Source: Lysinibacillus halotolerans (lineage in GTDB: Bacteria > Bacillota > Bacilli > Bacillales_A > Planococcaceae). Taken from it: a stretch of DNA of 51,630 nucleotides. Each line of letters starts with the position of its first letter. Position 1 is the first letter of the stretch. The notes beneath the pieces were generated by a model. It made no database searches, was not told the origin of the DNA, and saw nothing but the letters and a program-made list of their open reading frames with translations. This document shows positions 8,719 through 17,012 of this stretch, one piece after another. The position numbers were made by a program, and so were the translations under genes. The DNA lies in contig NZ_RHLQ01000025.1 in assembly GCF_003711845.1 (NCBI RefSeq), positions 1 through 51,630 of the forward strand, written 5' to 3'.

Positions 8719-8730
8719 GGACATATGTCC
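8719..8730. promoter_or_regulatory. Perfect palindrome GGACATATGTCC in the regulator/transporter intergenic region
   Basis: A 12-base palindrome lies between the GTG start of the Crp/Fnr-type gene and the divergent EamA gene. It could be an autoregulatory operator, but it also falls in codons of the longer open frame from 8737. Confidence 0.3.
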
Positions 8731-8826
8731 TTTTCATTATAGGGGTAATTGTTATGATGATGTTAATAATAAGTGCAAAGAAATTTGTTGCAACAAGTTT
8801 AACTTTGAAAGTATTGAGGTGTTTAG

Positions 8827-9762
8827 ATGAATAAAAATTTAATATATCCCCTACTTATCGTGATTGGATCAAGCTCTTACGGGATATTATCCACCATCAT
8901 TAAACTATCCATGGAACACGGCTTCACAACAGCCGAGGCTGTGACAAGTCAATATGTGGTAGGCTTTATGTTGGCTATTATTTTATTCATTATTACGCAA
9001 CGGGCTTTACCAAAAATCTCGTTGAAAGGCTTTTTTGTTATCATGATTTCTGGTTTCCTAACTGGTACAACCGGCATCGTATATGGACAAGCTGTACATT
9101 ACTTACCAGCTTCCCTAGCAGTTGTTATGTTATTCCAGTTTACTTGGATCGGCTTATTTTTAGATTGCATTATTCACCGCCGCCGTCCGACAAGACCAGA
9201 ACTAATTTCCCTAGTCTTTTTAGTAGCAGGTACGATTTTAGCTGCTGGTATTTTAGATGTTGATTTAAGTGGACTAGATTGGAGAGGATGGGCGTTCGGT
9301 TTAGCAGCCGCATTTAGCTTTGCTTGCTTTATGCAATTTAACTCGAAGCAGGTTGAAGGAATTTCAACAATTGGTCGAATGACAGTTATGTCATTATTTT
9401 CGATGATCATCGTACTTGTTTTCCAAGCACCCGAGATTATTACGACTGGAAAACTATTTAGTACTAGCCTATTGTATTTTGGATTAGCCCTTGGATTCTT
9501 CGGGATTATTTTACCCATTATTTTATTTACAATAGCAGTTCCAAAAGTTGGTGGTGGCATAGCTTCCATTTTAAGCGCTACCGAGCTTCCAGTTGCGATT
9601 ATTGTTTCTGTTATTGTCTTGCATGAAGCTTTAACATGGATACAAATTATCGGGATTGTTCTAGTTCTTTTCGGAATGATGTTGCCGACGTTATATCAAC
9701 ACCGAAAACAATCAGCAAAAACGGATAATCATTTGATTGTAAACGAAAAAAGTACTCTATAA
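8827..9762 (+). CDS. EamA/DMT-superfamily transporter (RhaT-like)
   Basis: A 311-residue membrane protein with about ten hydrophobic spans in two homologous halves, typical of EamA (PF00892) drug/metabolite exporters. The second half ends in the usual LATELPVAIIVSVIVLHE-type segment. Substrate unknown. ATG at 8827 follows TGAGGTG. The divergent Crp/Fnr-type gene suggests regulated expression. Confidence 0.88.
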   Translation: MNKNLIYPLLIVIGSSSYGILSTIIKLSMEHGFTTAEAVTSQYVVGFMLAIILFIITQRALPKISLKGFFVIMISGFLTGTTGIVYGQAVHYLPASLAVVMLFQFTWIGLFLDCIIHRRRPTRPELISLVFLVAGTILAAGILDVDLSGLDWRGWAFGLAAAFSFACFMQFNSKQVEGISTIGRMTVMSLFSMIIVLVFQAPEIITTGKLFSTSLLYFGLALGFFGIILPIILFTIAVPKVGGGIASILSATELPVAIIVSVIVLHEALTWIQIIGIVLVLFGMMLPTLYQHRKQSAKTDNHLIVNEKSTL

Positions 9763-9776
9763 GACAGACAATTTAT

Positions 9777-9808
9777 AAAAAGTCTCTCTTATGGGGTACT
9801 TTTTTTAG
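9777..9808 (+). terminator. Probable terminator of the EamA gene
   Basis: Arms AAAAAGT (9777-9783) and ACTTTTT (9798-9804) with a long loop and T-run. Weak stem but correct position. Confidence 0.5.
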
Positions 9809-9926
9809 CAATTAAAAGTGGCTACAGAAAGGGGTTAGTTGAGCAACATAACCGAAAAGTTTTAAAGTATATATTATATAGAAGAAACTCAAAATAATTG
9901 AAATTATGCCATACTTCAAATCCAGT

Positions 9927-10802
9927 TTACCTTACAAATTTATTTTTCAGTCGACCTATACCTTCAATTTCAATTTCAACAATATCACCTGCTTGTAAAT
10001 ATTGACGCTTAGAAGGATCCATACCTAATATGACACCTTCAGGAGTACCTGTTAAAATAACGTCACCAGGCATTAATGTCATATGGGCAGATAAGTATGA
10101 AATAATATTCGCGCAGTTAAAAATCATTTGTGATGTATTGGCATTTTGACGGATTTCTCCATTTACATAAGTGCGAATGTTTAGGTGATGGGGATCTTGA
10201 ATTTCATCAGCTGTCACAATATATGGTCCAACCGGACAATAGCCATCGATGGCTTTCCCTAACATCCATTGATGGGTACGGAATTGCCAATCACGGGACG
10301 ATATATCGTTAGCAATGGAGTATCCAAACACATAGTTGAGAGCATCTTCTTTTGAAATATTACGGGCCACTTTCCCAATAATAACTACTAATTCCCCTTC
10401 GTAATCATTTTCTTTCGATGTAGCCGGCATCAAAATGTTATTTTGATGGGCATTTAGCGAGTTGGCGAATTTATTAAATAGGACTGGATCATCCAAAACA
10501 GCCAAATTGGATTCATCGGCATGTTCTTGATAATTGACCCCTACACAAATAATTTTTTCGGGTGACTCGACAACAGGTAAAAATTGTAATTGTTCCTCCG
10601 TTAACCGGAATCGTTCGATTTCATTCGGTATTAAAGACTCAATGAATACCGACACTTTATTCCAACTCGTAATAATTTGTTCCATAGTGTTTGGAAAAGG
10701 ATAGTTCCTACTTTTTGCATAGGCTGTTAAGTCGATAATCCTATTTCCTTGCTTAACACCAATATGAACCCTATCCTCTACTTAAAATCGTAACAGTTTC
10801 AA
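9927..10802 (-). pseudogene. Fumarylacetoacetate hydrolase-family gene with an in-frame stop at codon 7
   Basis: The conserved FAH fold (SPEKIICVGVNY, YEGELVVIIGK, NDISSRDWQ, GTPEGV) is intact from the ATG at 10685 (252 residues). The same frame continues upstream with a typical family N-terminus: TTG at 10802 behind AAAGGGGG gives KLLRF, then TAA (10782-10784), then VEDRVHIGVKQGNRIIDL in frame to that ATG. The ATG itself lacks a ribosome-binding site. So the gene was about 291 residues and now has one ochre stop, probably from AAA to TAA. It sits 18 bases after the RibF-like gene and is last in the operon. Family members are isomerases, hydrolases or decarboxylases of aromatic breakdown. A sequencing error would restore it. 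Confidence 0.75.
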
Positions 10803-10820
10803 AAGTAGCTGCCCCCTTTT

Positions 10821-11597
10821 CTAACTTCCTATCTTCTCTAACCATTTAATCGTCAATACACTATCCATTGGAGGTTGGTCAGTTTGTAAAAGAATTTCCT
10901 TCTTTGACTGCACTTTCGCAATTGCTTCAGACATTGCACCATCTGTCCCAATCAAAATTTTATACTTTCCTAAATTAGGCATTGAATAGTTTGGTAATAT
11001 ACCATTTTTACAACAGTACTTTGTTTCATAATAGTCCCCCAATAAGCTCGGAATGTCTTGTAATCTACTCTCCATTAAATATTTTCGGATGAGGGTGGAG
11101 CTAATTTTTTGTCCTTGCCACTTTAGTTCATCCACAATCGTAACCCCAATTTGAGATGGTACATGACGATAAATCGTTTCCACATTCCCCTTCGCTTTGT
11201 AGCCATATGTATAGTCAAAGCCGCAAATAATTTCCTTTGCCCCTAAGCCTAACACGTATTGTTGCATAAACTCATATGCTTCCACTTTTGCTAATTCCTT
11301 TGTAAACTCTACGACATAAAAGAGATCAACACCTAACTGCTCCAGCTTTTCGACTTTTTGCTCAAGGGGCTCTAAATAGGCAACTTCAAAGCCCGGAATT
11401 AAAACGCTTTTCGGATGAGGGAAAAAGGATAGGACCGCTAATGAAATACTATGTTTCAAAGCTTGTTCTTTTGCGGTCTTCACGACTTTTTGATGCCCTA
11501 AATGCACACCGTCAAAGTATCCGAGTGCCATTGCCACATCTTCTGCTTGCGCCTGTAAGTCCCGTAAGTTTGCTTCATTCACATAGATTACTTTCAT
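10821..11597 (-). CDS. RibF-like FMN adenylyltransferase (FAD synthetase) lacking the kinase domain
   Basis: The N-terminal 185 residues match the FAD-synthetase half of RibF: ALGYFDGVHLGHQKV with the nucleotidyl-transfer HxGH motif, FFPHP, CGFDYTYG and ISSTLIRKYL. The riboflavin-kinase half is absent: the remaining 73 residues lack the GxxxGRxxGFPTAN motif. Length 258 compares with about 310-320 for RibF. It lies inside a catabolic operon that also encodes a flavin reductase, so it may boost FAD supply to a flavin-dependent monooxygenase; this is inference. ATG at 11597 follows AAGGAGG. Confidence 0.8.
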   Translation of the reverse strand: MKVIYVNEANLRDLQAQAEDVAMALGYFDGVHLGHQKVVKTAKEQALKHSISLAVLSFFPHPKSVLIPGFEVAYLEPLEQKVEKLEQLGVDLFYVVEFTKELAKVEAYEFMQQYVLGLGAKEIICGFDYTYGYKAKGNVETIYRHVPSQIGVTIVDELKWQGQKISSTLIRKYLMESRLQDIPSLLGDYYETKYCCKNGILPNYSMPNLGKYKILIGTDGAMSEAIAKVQSKKEILLQTDQPPMDSVLTIKWLEKIGS

Positions 11598-11615
11598 TTG
11601 CGTATCCTCCTTGTT

Positions 11616-12617
11616 TTAAGCCTTCACTAATTGTTGGGCTACTTCGTAAATTAAATCCTCTTGACCTCCAACGGTTTTTCTTTGACCTAATTCCATTAAA
11701 ATATCTCGTTCGTCAACACCAAATTGTTGAGCAGCCTTTTGGGCATGGAGCAAGAAGCTGGAATAGACACCGGCATAACCTAGAACTAAACTAGACCCTG
11801 AAATTTCCTGCGGTTGCTGCATTAATGGTGCGATGACCTCATTGGCAACGTCCATCAATTTATATAAATCGATGCCTGTTTGATAGCCTAGTTTTTCGAG
11901 TACAGCGACCATTACTTCCGTTTGGGTATTCCCTGCACCAGCTCCTAGTGCTCGTAAACTGCCATCAATGTAATTCGCTCCTGCCTCTATTGCAGCAATT
12001 GTATTCGCTAAAGCCATCGATAAATTGTTATGGGCATGGAAGCCAATATCACATTGTAACGTATCTTTTAAAGCAGCTACTCGTGCCGTTACTTCATGTG
12101 GCAATAAAGCGCCAGCTGAATCAGTTACATAGACAACCTCTGCACCATAGCTTTCGAATAATTTCGCCTGCTCTACAATTTTCTCTACCGGTGTCATATG
12201 GGCCATCATTAAAAATCCAACCGTCTTCAAACCTAATTCACGGCCTAGTCCAATATGCTGAGCCGCTACATCTGCCTCTGTTACGTGAGTAGCAACGCGT
12301 ACCATTTTTGCTCCAATTGATGCAGCTGCCTGTAAGTCTTGTTTCGTTCCAATGCCAGGTATTAATAATACCGACACTTCTGAAAAGGTTGCTTCCTCCA
12401 CCGCCGCTTCAATAAGTTTCAACTCATCTACTTTGGAAAGACCGTATTGCAATGAAGAACCACCTAAACCATCCCCATGGGTTACTTCAAAATAGCGTAC
12501 CCCTGCAGCATTTAACCCCTTTGCTGCCGCACGTACTTGCTCCACTGTAAAGGAATGGCGTACTGAATGGCTTCCATCACGTAATGATACATCTAAAATA
12601 TTTAATGATTGACTCAT
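11616..12617 (-). CDS. mhpE: 4-hydroxy-2-oxovalerate aldolase
   Basis: A 333-residue HMGL-like aldolase. [13 protein letters not shown] at residues 9-21 carries the metal- and substrate-binding Arg-Asp-Gly, and [11 protein letters not shown] supplies the metal-binding His pair. It splits 4-hydroxy-2-oxovalerate into pyruvate and acetaldehyde and normally forms a complex with the acylating acetaldehyde dehydrogenase that channels the aldehyde. Its start overlaps the dehydrogenase stop by four bases (12614-12617), as expected for that partnership. Confidence 0.95.
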   Translation of the reverse strand: MSQSLNILDVSLRDGSHSVRHSFTVEQVRAAAKGLNAAGVRYFEVTHGDGLGGSSLQYGLSKVDELKLIEAAVEEATFSEVSVLLIPGIGTKQDLQAAASIGAKMVRVATHVTEADVAAQHIGLGRELGLKTVGFLMMAHMTPVEKIVEQAKLFESYGAEVVYVTDSAGALLPHEVTARVAALKDTLQCDIGFHAHNNLSMALANTIAAIEAGANYIDGSLRALGAGAGNTQTEVMVAVLEKLGYQTGIDLYKLMDVANEVIAPLMQQPQEISGSSLVLGYAGVYSSFLLHAQKAAQQFGVDERDILMELGQRKTVGGQEDLIYEVAQQLVKA

Positions 12618-13501
12618 TTTGCTGCCTCCTTCTCACGCATAAAATGTCGTGCCATTTCATTTCCAACTTGTACTGCAGCCGCTGTCATAATATCCAAGTT
12701 ACCAGCGTATGCAGGTAAATAATCAGCCGCCCCATTAACTTCCAAAAATACTGATACTCTTTTTCCTTCAAAAATTGGATCTACTTTTACTGTATAACCC
12801 GGCACGTACGACTGAACTTCCACTACCATATTTTGAATGGAATTTCGAATAGCTTCCTCATGTCCCTCTTCTTCCACCAATGCATGAACAGCATCACGCA
12901 TAATAATTGGTGGTTCAGCAGGATTTAATAAAATAATCGCTTTCCCTTTCTTTGCACCACCTACTACTTCAATCGCTTTGGATGTAGTACTTGTAAACTC
13001 ATCGATGTTCGCCCGAGTACCAGGACCTGCACTTTTACTCGCAATAGTTGCTACAATTTCAGCGTACTCTACTTGTACAATTCGATTAATGGCATGGATG
13101 ATCGGAATCGTTGCTTGCCCACCACAAGTGACCATATTGACATTCGATTTTTCTAGATGTTCCTTTAAATTAACTGGCGGTACAGTAAATGGACCAATAG
13201 CAGCCGGTGTTAAATCAATTACTTTTTTTCCAGCAGCTGTTAACACATCACTATTTTTTTGATGGGCATACGCACTCGTGGCGTCATAGACAATATCTAC
13301 TAAGTCCAGTCTTTTTGCTAATCCATCGATTCCATTCGTAATAATTTTATAACCCCGATCCTTAGCCCGTTTTAAACCGTCTGAAGTAGGATCAATACCG
13401 ACCATTACACTCATTTCTAACACAGGACTACGTTCGATTTTATACATCAAATCGGTACCGATGTTACCAGAACCAATAATTCCCACTTTTAATTTTGTCA
13501 T
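12614..13501 (-). CDS. mhpF: Acetaldehyde dehydrogenase (acylating)
   Basis: A 295-residue enzyme converting acetaldehyde, CoA and NAD+ to acetyl-CoA. The N-terminal [13 protein letters not shown] is the NAD-binding glycine loop, and [11 protein letters not shown] near residue 130 contains the catalytic Cys. Translationally coupled at both ends: four-base overlaps with the hydratase upstream and the aldolase downstream. Completes the lower meta-cleavage pathway. Confidence 0.95.
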   Translation of the reverse strand: MTKLKVGIIGSGNIGTDLMYKIERSPVLEMSVMVGIDPTSDGLKRAKDRGYKIITNGIDGLAKRLDLVDIVYDATSAYAHQKNSDVLTAAGKKVIDLTPAAIGPFTVPPVNLKEHLEKSNVNMVTCGGQATIPIIHAINRIVQVEYAEIVATIASKSAGPGTRANIDEFTSTTSKAIEVVGGAKKGKAIILLNPAEPPIIMRDAVHALVEEEGHEEAIRNSIQNMVVEVQSYVPGYTVKVDPIFEGKRVSVFLEVNGAADYLPAYAGNLDIMTAAAVQVGNEMARHFMREKEAAK

Positions 13502-14292
13502 TTTTTCACCACTTCCTTCAAAATGGTAACGCTTACTTTTCCAAGCACACCAAAGTCCGCCTCAAAAGCGTCCCCTACTTTAAATTCTACTGCTTTCGAT
13601 AGAGCACCAGATAACACAAACATACCTGGCTCAATGGAAACACCATAATGACATACTTCATTCGCTAACCAAACGACAGCGTTTAACGGATTTCCTAGCA
13701 CAGCCGCACTCGTTGCTCGGTCTAACAGTTCCCCATTTTTATAGACCGTCATCTCCACATTGGAAATATCCTCAATGTCCGATAATCGGGTCCGTTTTTT
13801 CCCTAAAATCGTACCTGCTGAAGAGCCATTATCAGCAACTGTATCTTCAAATCGGATGTTCCAGTTTGCAATACGGCTATCAATAATTTCTACTGCCGGT
13901 ACAACATAATCCGTTGCATCAATTACATCTTGTACTGTGACATTGGGTCCCTTTAATTGCTTATTCAACACAAAGGCAATTTCAAATTCTACTTTAGGTT
14001 GAATAAACGGTTCAGCCGAAATACCTTGATGTTCATCAAACACCATCGAATCTAAAATAAAGCCGTAATCTGGTGTGTACACGTTCAGCATTTCTTGCAT
14101 TGCTTTACTCGTTAAACCAATTTTTAGTCCCCTTACCGTTGCCCCTGCATCAACTTTTTTTCGAATTTGATAAAGTTGAATGGCATATGCATCTTCAACC
14201 GAAATGTTTTCTGTTGTCGACGTTAGTGGAGCGATTGGTTGTTTTAAACGTTCTGCTTCAAGTAATTGCTCTCCTATAATTTTTCTATCCAT
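13498..14292 (-). CDS. mhpD: 2-keto-4-pentenoate hydratase / 2-oxohepta-type hydratase
   Basis: About 264 residues of the hydratase/decarboxylase branch of the FAH superfamily. [13 protein letters not shown] contains the metal-ligand Glu pair, and [12 protein letters not shown] is a conserved N-terminal block. It hydrates 2-hydroxypenta-2,4-dienoate to 4-hydroxy-2-oxovalerate, the substrate of the next enzyme. The ATG at 14292 is chosen because AAAGGGGG lies seven bases upstream; the GTG at 14316 would precede that site. 4-oxalocrotonate decarboxylase is a close alternative. Confidence 0.85.
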   Translation of the reverse strand: MDRKIIGEQLLEAERLKQPIAPLTSTTENISVEDAYAIQLYQIRKKVDAGATVRGLKIGLTSKAMQEMLNVYTPDYGFILDSMVFDEHQGISAEPFIQPKVEFEIAFVLNKQLKGPNVTVQDVIDATDYVVPAVEIIDSRIANWNIRFEDTVADNGSSAGTILGKKRTRLSDIEDISNVEMTVYKNGELLDRATSAAVLGNPLNAVVWLANEVCHYGVSIEPGMFVLSGALSKAVEFKVGDAFEADFGVLGKVSVTILKEVVKK

Positions 14293-14305
14293 CGTCATAC
14301 CCCCT

Positions 14306-14779
14306 TTACGATTCAACTGTGGCTAATTCGGCTAACTGGCGATATTGCCCTCCAAAAAATAATAGCGGGTTTTTATCTTCAATTCGCAAATCGATGACTT
14401 TTCCAATAAATAAAGTGTGATCCCCTTCTACATGTTCGCTTACGACTTCACATGCAATTTGAGCTATAGCACCATCAAGTACAGGCAACCCTGATAAATT
14501 TGCAAATTGAACATCTTGTTCTTGTTGTCCAGCAAAATGACGCGAATAGTGCTCTTGATCTTCACTTAAAATATTGACTGAGAATTTTCTCGAAAAGGTT
14601 ACCTTTTCTAAAAACTTAGCTTTATGACCGATGGAAATAACAACGAGCTTTGGATCAAGTGAGACAGACATAAAACCATTTGCTGTCATACCATGGGGCA
14701 CCCCATCATTTTCCGTTATTAACACCGTGACACCTGTTGCAAATTTCCCCATTGCGTTTCGAAATAAACGATTATCCAT
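14306..14779 (-). CDS. Flavin reductase (HpaC/PheA2-like)
   Basis: About 157 residues of the flavin reductase-like, FMN-binding family. ATGVTVLI, HGMTANGFMSVSLDP and the C-terminal GDHTLFIGKVI are family signatures. Such proteins reduce FAD/FMN with NADH for a two-component monooxygenase such as phenol or 4-hydroxyphenylacetate hydroxylase. No oxygenase component lies in the window. ATG at 14779 follows GGGGG at eight bases; the ORF extends to 14818. It is first in the operon. Confidence 0.88.
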   Translation of the reverse strand: MDNRLFRNAMGKFATGVTVLITENDGVPHGMTANGFMSVSLDPKLVVISIGHKAKFLEKVTFSRKFSVNILSEDQEHYSRHFAGQQEQDVQFANLSGLPVLDGAIAQIACEVVSEHVEGDHTLFIGKVIDLRIEDKNPLLFFGGQYRQLAELATVES

Positions 14780-15071
14780 CCTATATTCCCCCGTTTCGTT
14801 TGTGGTTGGTATTATCATAAAATAATCAAAAAATCTTTATAATTGCTATTTTTATTGAAAATTCAGATAAAAACAATAAAAATCAATGGCAACAAATGCT
14901 AGATTTTAAAACAAATTTAACTCGATTGAACTAGCGACGTATCAATATTCTCGAGTAATATCCCCTTTCCTTTTCTATCAAGTTAAACAAGAAAATTTTC
15001 ATTCCTCAACTTCCAATCGTCAGAAAATTTAGATTGTAAATAGATTATCAATCTTATAGAATGTGTTTCAT

Positions 15072-15083
15072 CGGAATATTCCG
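15072..15083. promoter_or_regulatory. Palindrome CGGAATATTCCG between the catabolic operon and the MFS remnant
   Basis: Perfect 12-base palindrome in the 490-base divergent intergenic region 14780-15269. Position suggests an operator; no regulator is identified nearby. Confidence 0.35.
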
Positions 15084-15090
15084 AAAAAAA

Positions 15091-15133
15091 TTGACATTTT
15101 GTTCGTTTTCTATCCAAACAAACAAGGTGTCAA
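15091..15133. promoter_or_regulatory. Imperfect inverted repeat, candidate operator of the divergent catabolic promoters
   Basis: Arms TTGACATTTTGTT (15091-15103) and AACAAGGTGTCAA (15121-15133) match at 11 of 13 positions and end in TTGACA / TGTCAA, which could serve as divergent -35 boxes. It lies midway between the flavin reductase and transporter genes. Confidence 0.4.
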
Positions 15134-15269
15134 AACAAAAAATTTAACAGTCACTCATTCCATATAAGGGGGCGATTTGAACTAACTTAATTTGAAAGCG
15201 GTAACAAAATTTAAAAAGTTGGGGACGGTACAGGGATTGAAAATTTAATGTTTAACTTAGGGGGATGTT

Positions 15270-15500
15270 ATGATGCGTTGGGTAGTATTGGCGATGCTTT
15301 TCTTATTGTCTGTTATGAATTACACAGATAAGTCAGTCCTTGGCTTAGCTGCAGACCCGATTATGAATGAACTGAATTTGAGCTATGATCAATTTGGATT
15401 GGTCGGTAGTAGTTTCTTTGCCGCCTATGCGATTGGAAGTATTATACTCGGCACTCTGACCTATCGGTTTAATACAAAGTTCACTAACCTGCCTTTTTAG
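15270..15500 (+). pseudogene. 5'-truncated-off remnant of an MFS (anion:cation symporter-type) transporter
   Basis: The first about 70 residues are a good MFS N-terminus: NYTDKSVLGLAADPI, LSYDQFGLVGSSFFAAYAIGS, then YRFNTK. After about position 15480 similarity ends and a stop follows. A full protein would be near 420-440 residues; the other 350 codons are absent from this window. The start has a perfect ribosome-binding site (TTAGGGGGATGTT before ATG). The break coincides with an 8-base inverted repeat, TTCACTAA...TTAGTGAA. It was probably the aromatic-substrate importer for the divergent operon. Confidence 0.8.
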
Positions 15501-15624
15501 TGAAAAACGTTCCTGTACTTATTAGAAGCTCACTAGGGGTACATTAATTATTAGTTTTAGGAATTTATTTAATCGTTATATCTTTAATAATAATTTAAAG
15601 TAGTTTTACGGAATTTTGAATTAG

Positions 15625-15789
15625 CTATGGTGCGAAATTTTGGACAATATTCCTTACAAACATAAGTCCACCAATAAGAAGCAGTATTGATATTGCAGTT
15701 AAAATTAAGACTACCTTTTTGTTCTGTCTTTTTATAATAATTAAAATTACTAATGCAATTAGAACTATAAAAAATAATAATGAAGACAT
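15625..15789 (-). CDS. 54-residue small membrane protein, copy 1
   Basis: Open frame of 54 codons starting at ATG 15789 behind AAGGGGGAG. Two hydrophobic segments flank a basic KRQNKK turn: an N-terminal span of about 17 residues and a second of about 17, ending VQNFAP. A paralogue with the same layout lies at 18413-18576. Differences between the copies are mainly conservative. Role unknown; a toxin-like or membrane-anchoring peptide is possible. Confidence 0.6.
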   Translation of the reverse strand: MSSLLFFIVLIALVILIIIKRQNKKVVLILTAISILLLIGGLMFVRNIVQNFAP

Positions 15790-15941
15790 ATTGCTCCCCC
15801 TTAGCTCTTAGTCACTCAATACGTAACCTTCCTCTAAATTAAAACATTTCTTTTTCAAAACCCTCGATAGTACAAGTAGCATATCCTCAAAGAAAAAAGA
15901 TGTATTCCTACTTATTAAGTGGTTTATTACACTCAAAAAGA

Positions 15942-16340
15942 TTAGAATAAATATACTTGAATTAACTGTGCAATAACAAAAGCAAGTAGGCTTGTTATAA
16001 TTGCAAATACCATATAAATTACAGGATCAATTGTCAAATACCCTACGTAGAATGAGAAAATACCAACTGATAAGACAATTAAAATATAAATAAATGCAAT
16101 GGAACAAGATATTAACCTCATTCTTACAGTTCGTTGATCTTCCACAATTTCTTTTGAAGTCAGTCCTTCTTTTTTACTTTTTATTAATCTATGAATTGTT
16201 ATGTATGCGTATAAGATTGATATTAACCCCCATAACCACCATAGTCGCGCACCATTACTATAAGAAGATATTGCTACAAAACCAAAGGCAGCACACATAG
16301 AAATATTGAATAACAATAAAGACCAATTAGGTAACCTCAT
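15942..16340 (-). CDS. Membrane protein paired with an Xre-type repressor
   Basis: A 132-residue protein with four predicted membrane spans: two N-terminal, a basic cytosolic loop (HRLIKSKKEGLTSKEIVEDQRTVRMR), and two C-terminal. The gene begins two bases after the stop of the Xre-type regulator and is clearly co-transcribed with it. Small regulator plus four-span membrane protein is a common Firmicutes pairing in which the membrane partner may influence the regulator; the function is unknown. Confidence 0.7.
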   Translation of the reverse strand: MRLPNWSLLLFNISMCAAFGFVAISSYSNGARLWWLWGLISILYAYITIHRLIKSKKEGLTSKEIVEDQRTVRMRLISCSIAFIYILIVLSVGIFSFYVGYLTIDPVIYMVFAIITSLLAFVIAQLIQVYLF

Positions 16341-16342
16341 TT

Positions 16343-16567
16343 TTAATCCCCCTGTTCATCATCTTCCAAATAAAATAAGTTTTCTACTGAATCTCCCAAA
16401 GCTTTCGAGATCAGCAAAGCAACTCCAATTGTTGGCTCATACCTTTCTTTTTCAATTGCAATGATGGTTTGTCTAGTCACTTCTGCTTTCTTTGCCAGTT
16501 CATCCTGTGTAATATCAAGCGCTCGTCTTCTAGATCGGACATTATTTCTTACGCCTCTTTTTTTCAA
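16343..16567 (-). CDS. Xre/Cro-type transcriptional regulator (YozG-like size)
   Basis: About 74 residues starting at TTG 16567, behind GAGGTGG; the ORF extends to 16642 but that part overlaps the promoter. NNVRSRRRALDITQDELAKKAEVTRQTIIAIEKERYEPT is a complete helix-turn-helix of the single-domain kind. Two 18-base dyads at 16587-16604 and 16629-16646 overlap its promoter, consistent with autoregulation. Co-transcribed with the four-span membrane protein. Confidence 0.85.
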   Translation of the reverse strand: MKKRGVRNNVRSRRRALDITQDELAKKAEVTRQTIIAIEKERYEPTIGVALLISKALGDSVENLFYLEDDEQGD

Positions 16568-16586
16568 TATTAGTTCCACCTCATAA

Positions 16587-16646
16587 TGTAATTTAACTAT
16601 TACATATAGTATTCTATTCTTTACAAAATGTAATGTCAACATTACA
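16587..16646 (-). promoter_or_regulatory. Promoter with two matching operator dyads (TGTAAT-N6-ATTACA)
   Basis: Dyads at 16587-16604 and 16629-16646 share TGTAAT-N6-ATTACA, with centres 42 bases apart (four helical turns). The promoter reads minus-strand TTGACA (16634-16639), 17 bases, TAGAAT (16611-16616). One dyad covers the -35 box and the other the likely transcription start, a standard repression layout. Confidence 0.75.
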
Positions 16647-16716
16647 TTTCAACTCTTCATTTTATCCTAATACTGGTGTAGTTTAAATATTGTTTATAAA
16701 ATCGACTCATTAACAA

Positions 16717-16751
16717 TAAAAAAAGGGACCTCATAAAATATGAGATCTCCT
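16717..16751 (-). terminator. Rho-independent terminator downstream of the SEC-C gene
   Basis: Arms AGGGACCTCATA (16724-16735) and TATGAGATCTCCT (16739-16751), followed on the minus strand by seven T. The rest of the gap 16752-17012 shows nothing recognisable. Confidence 0.75.
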
Positions 16752-17012
16752 AATTCTAATGGCTAATTACACCTTTTCTGATCTTATGGGGATTTATCGA
16801 AACGCCGGATATCACGAAATAGTCTTGTCTTCAACATTCCATTAAAGTCCATTTTATTCTTAATGTTCTTTTCAGTTTCTAAATTTTAACCATATGTAAT
16901 GAAATGGGTATTTATAAAGACATAGGGAATTGAATACACATTAGTAACTTTTAGAATTTAACTTTAGGTAGAATAAATTCTCTATTGTTAGTAGTCTATT
17001 TCACAGATGAAT

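Noticed and set aside
9174-9569. Minus-strand ORF of 131 codons inside the EamA gene
   Set aside because: Antisense shadow of a clear ten-span transporter; composition typical of a shadow frame.
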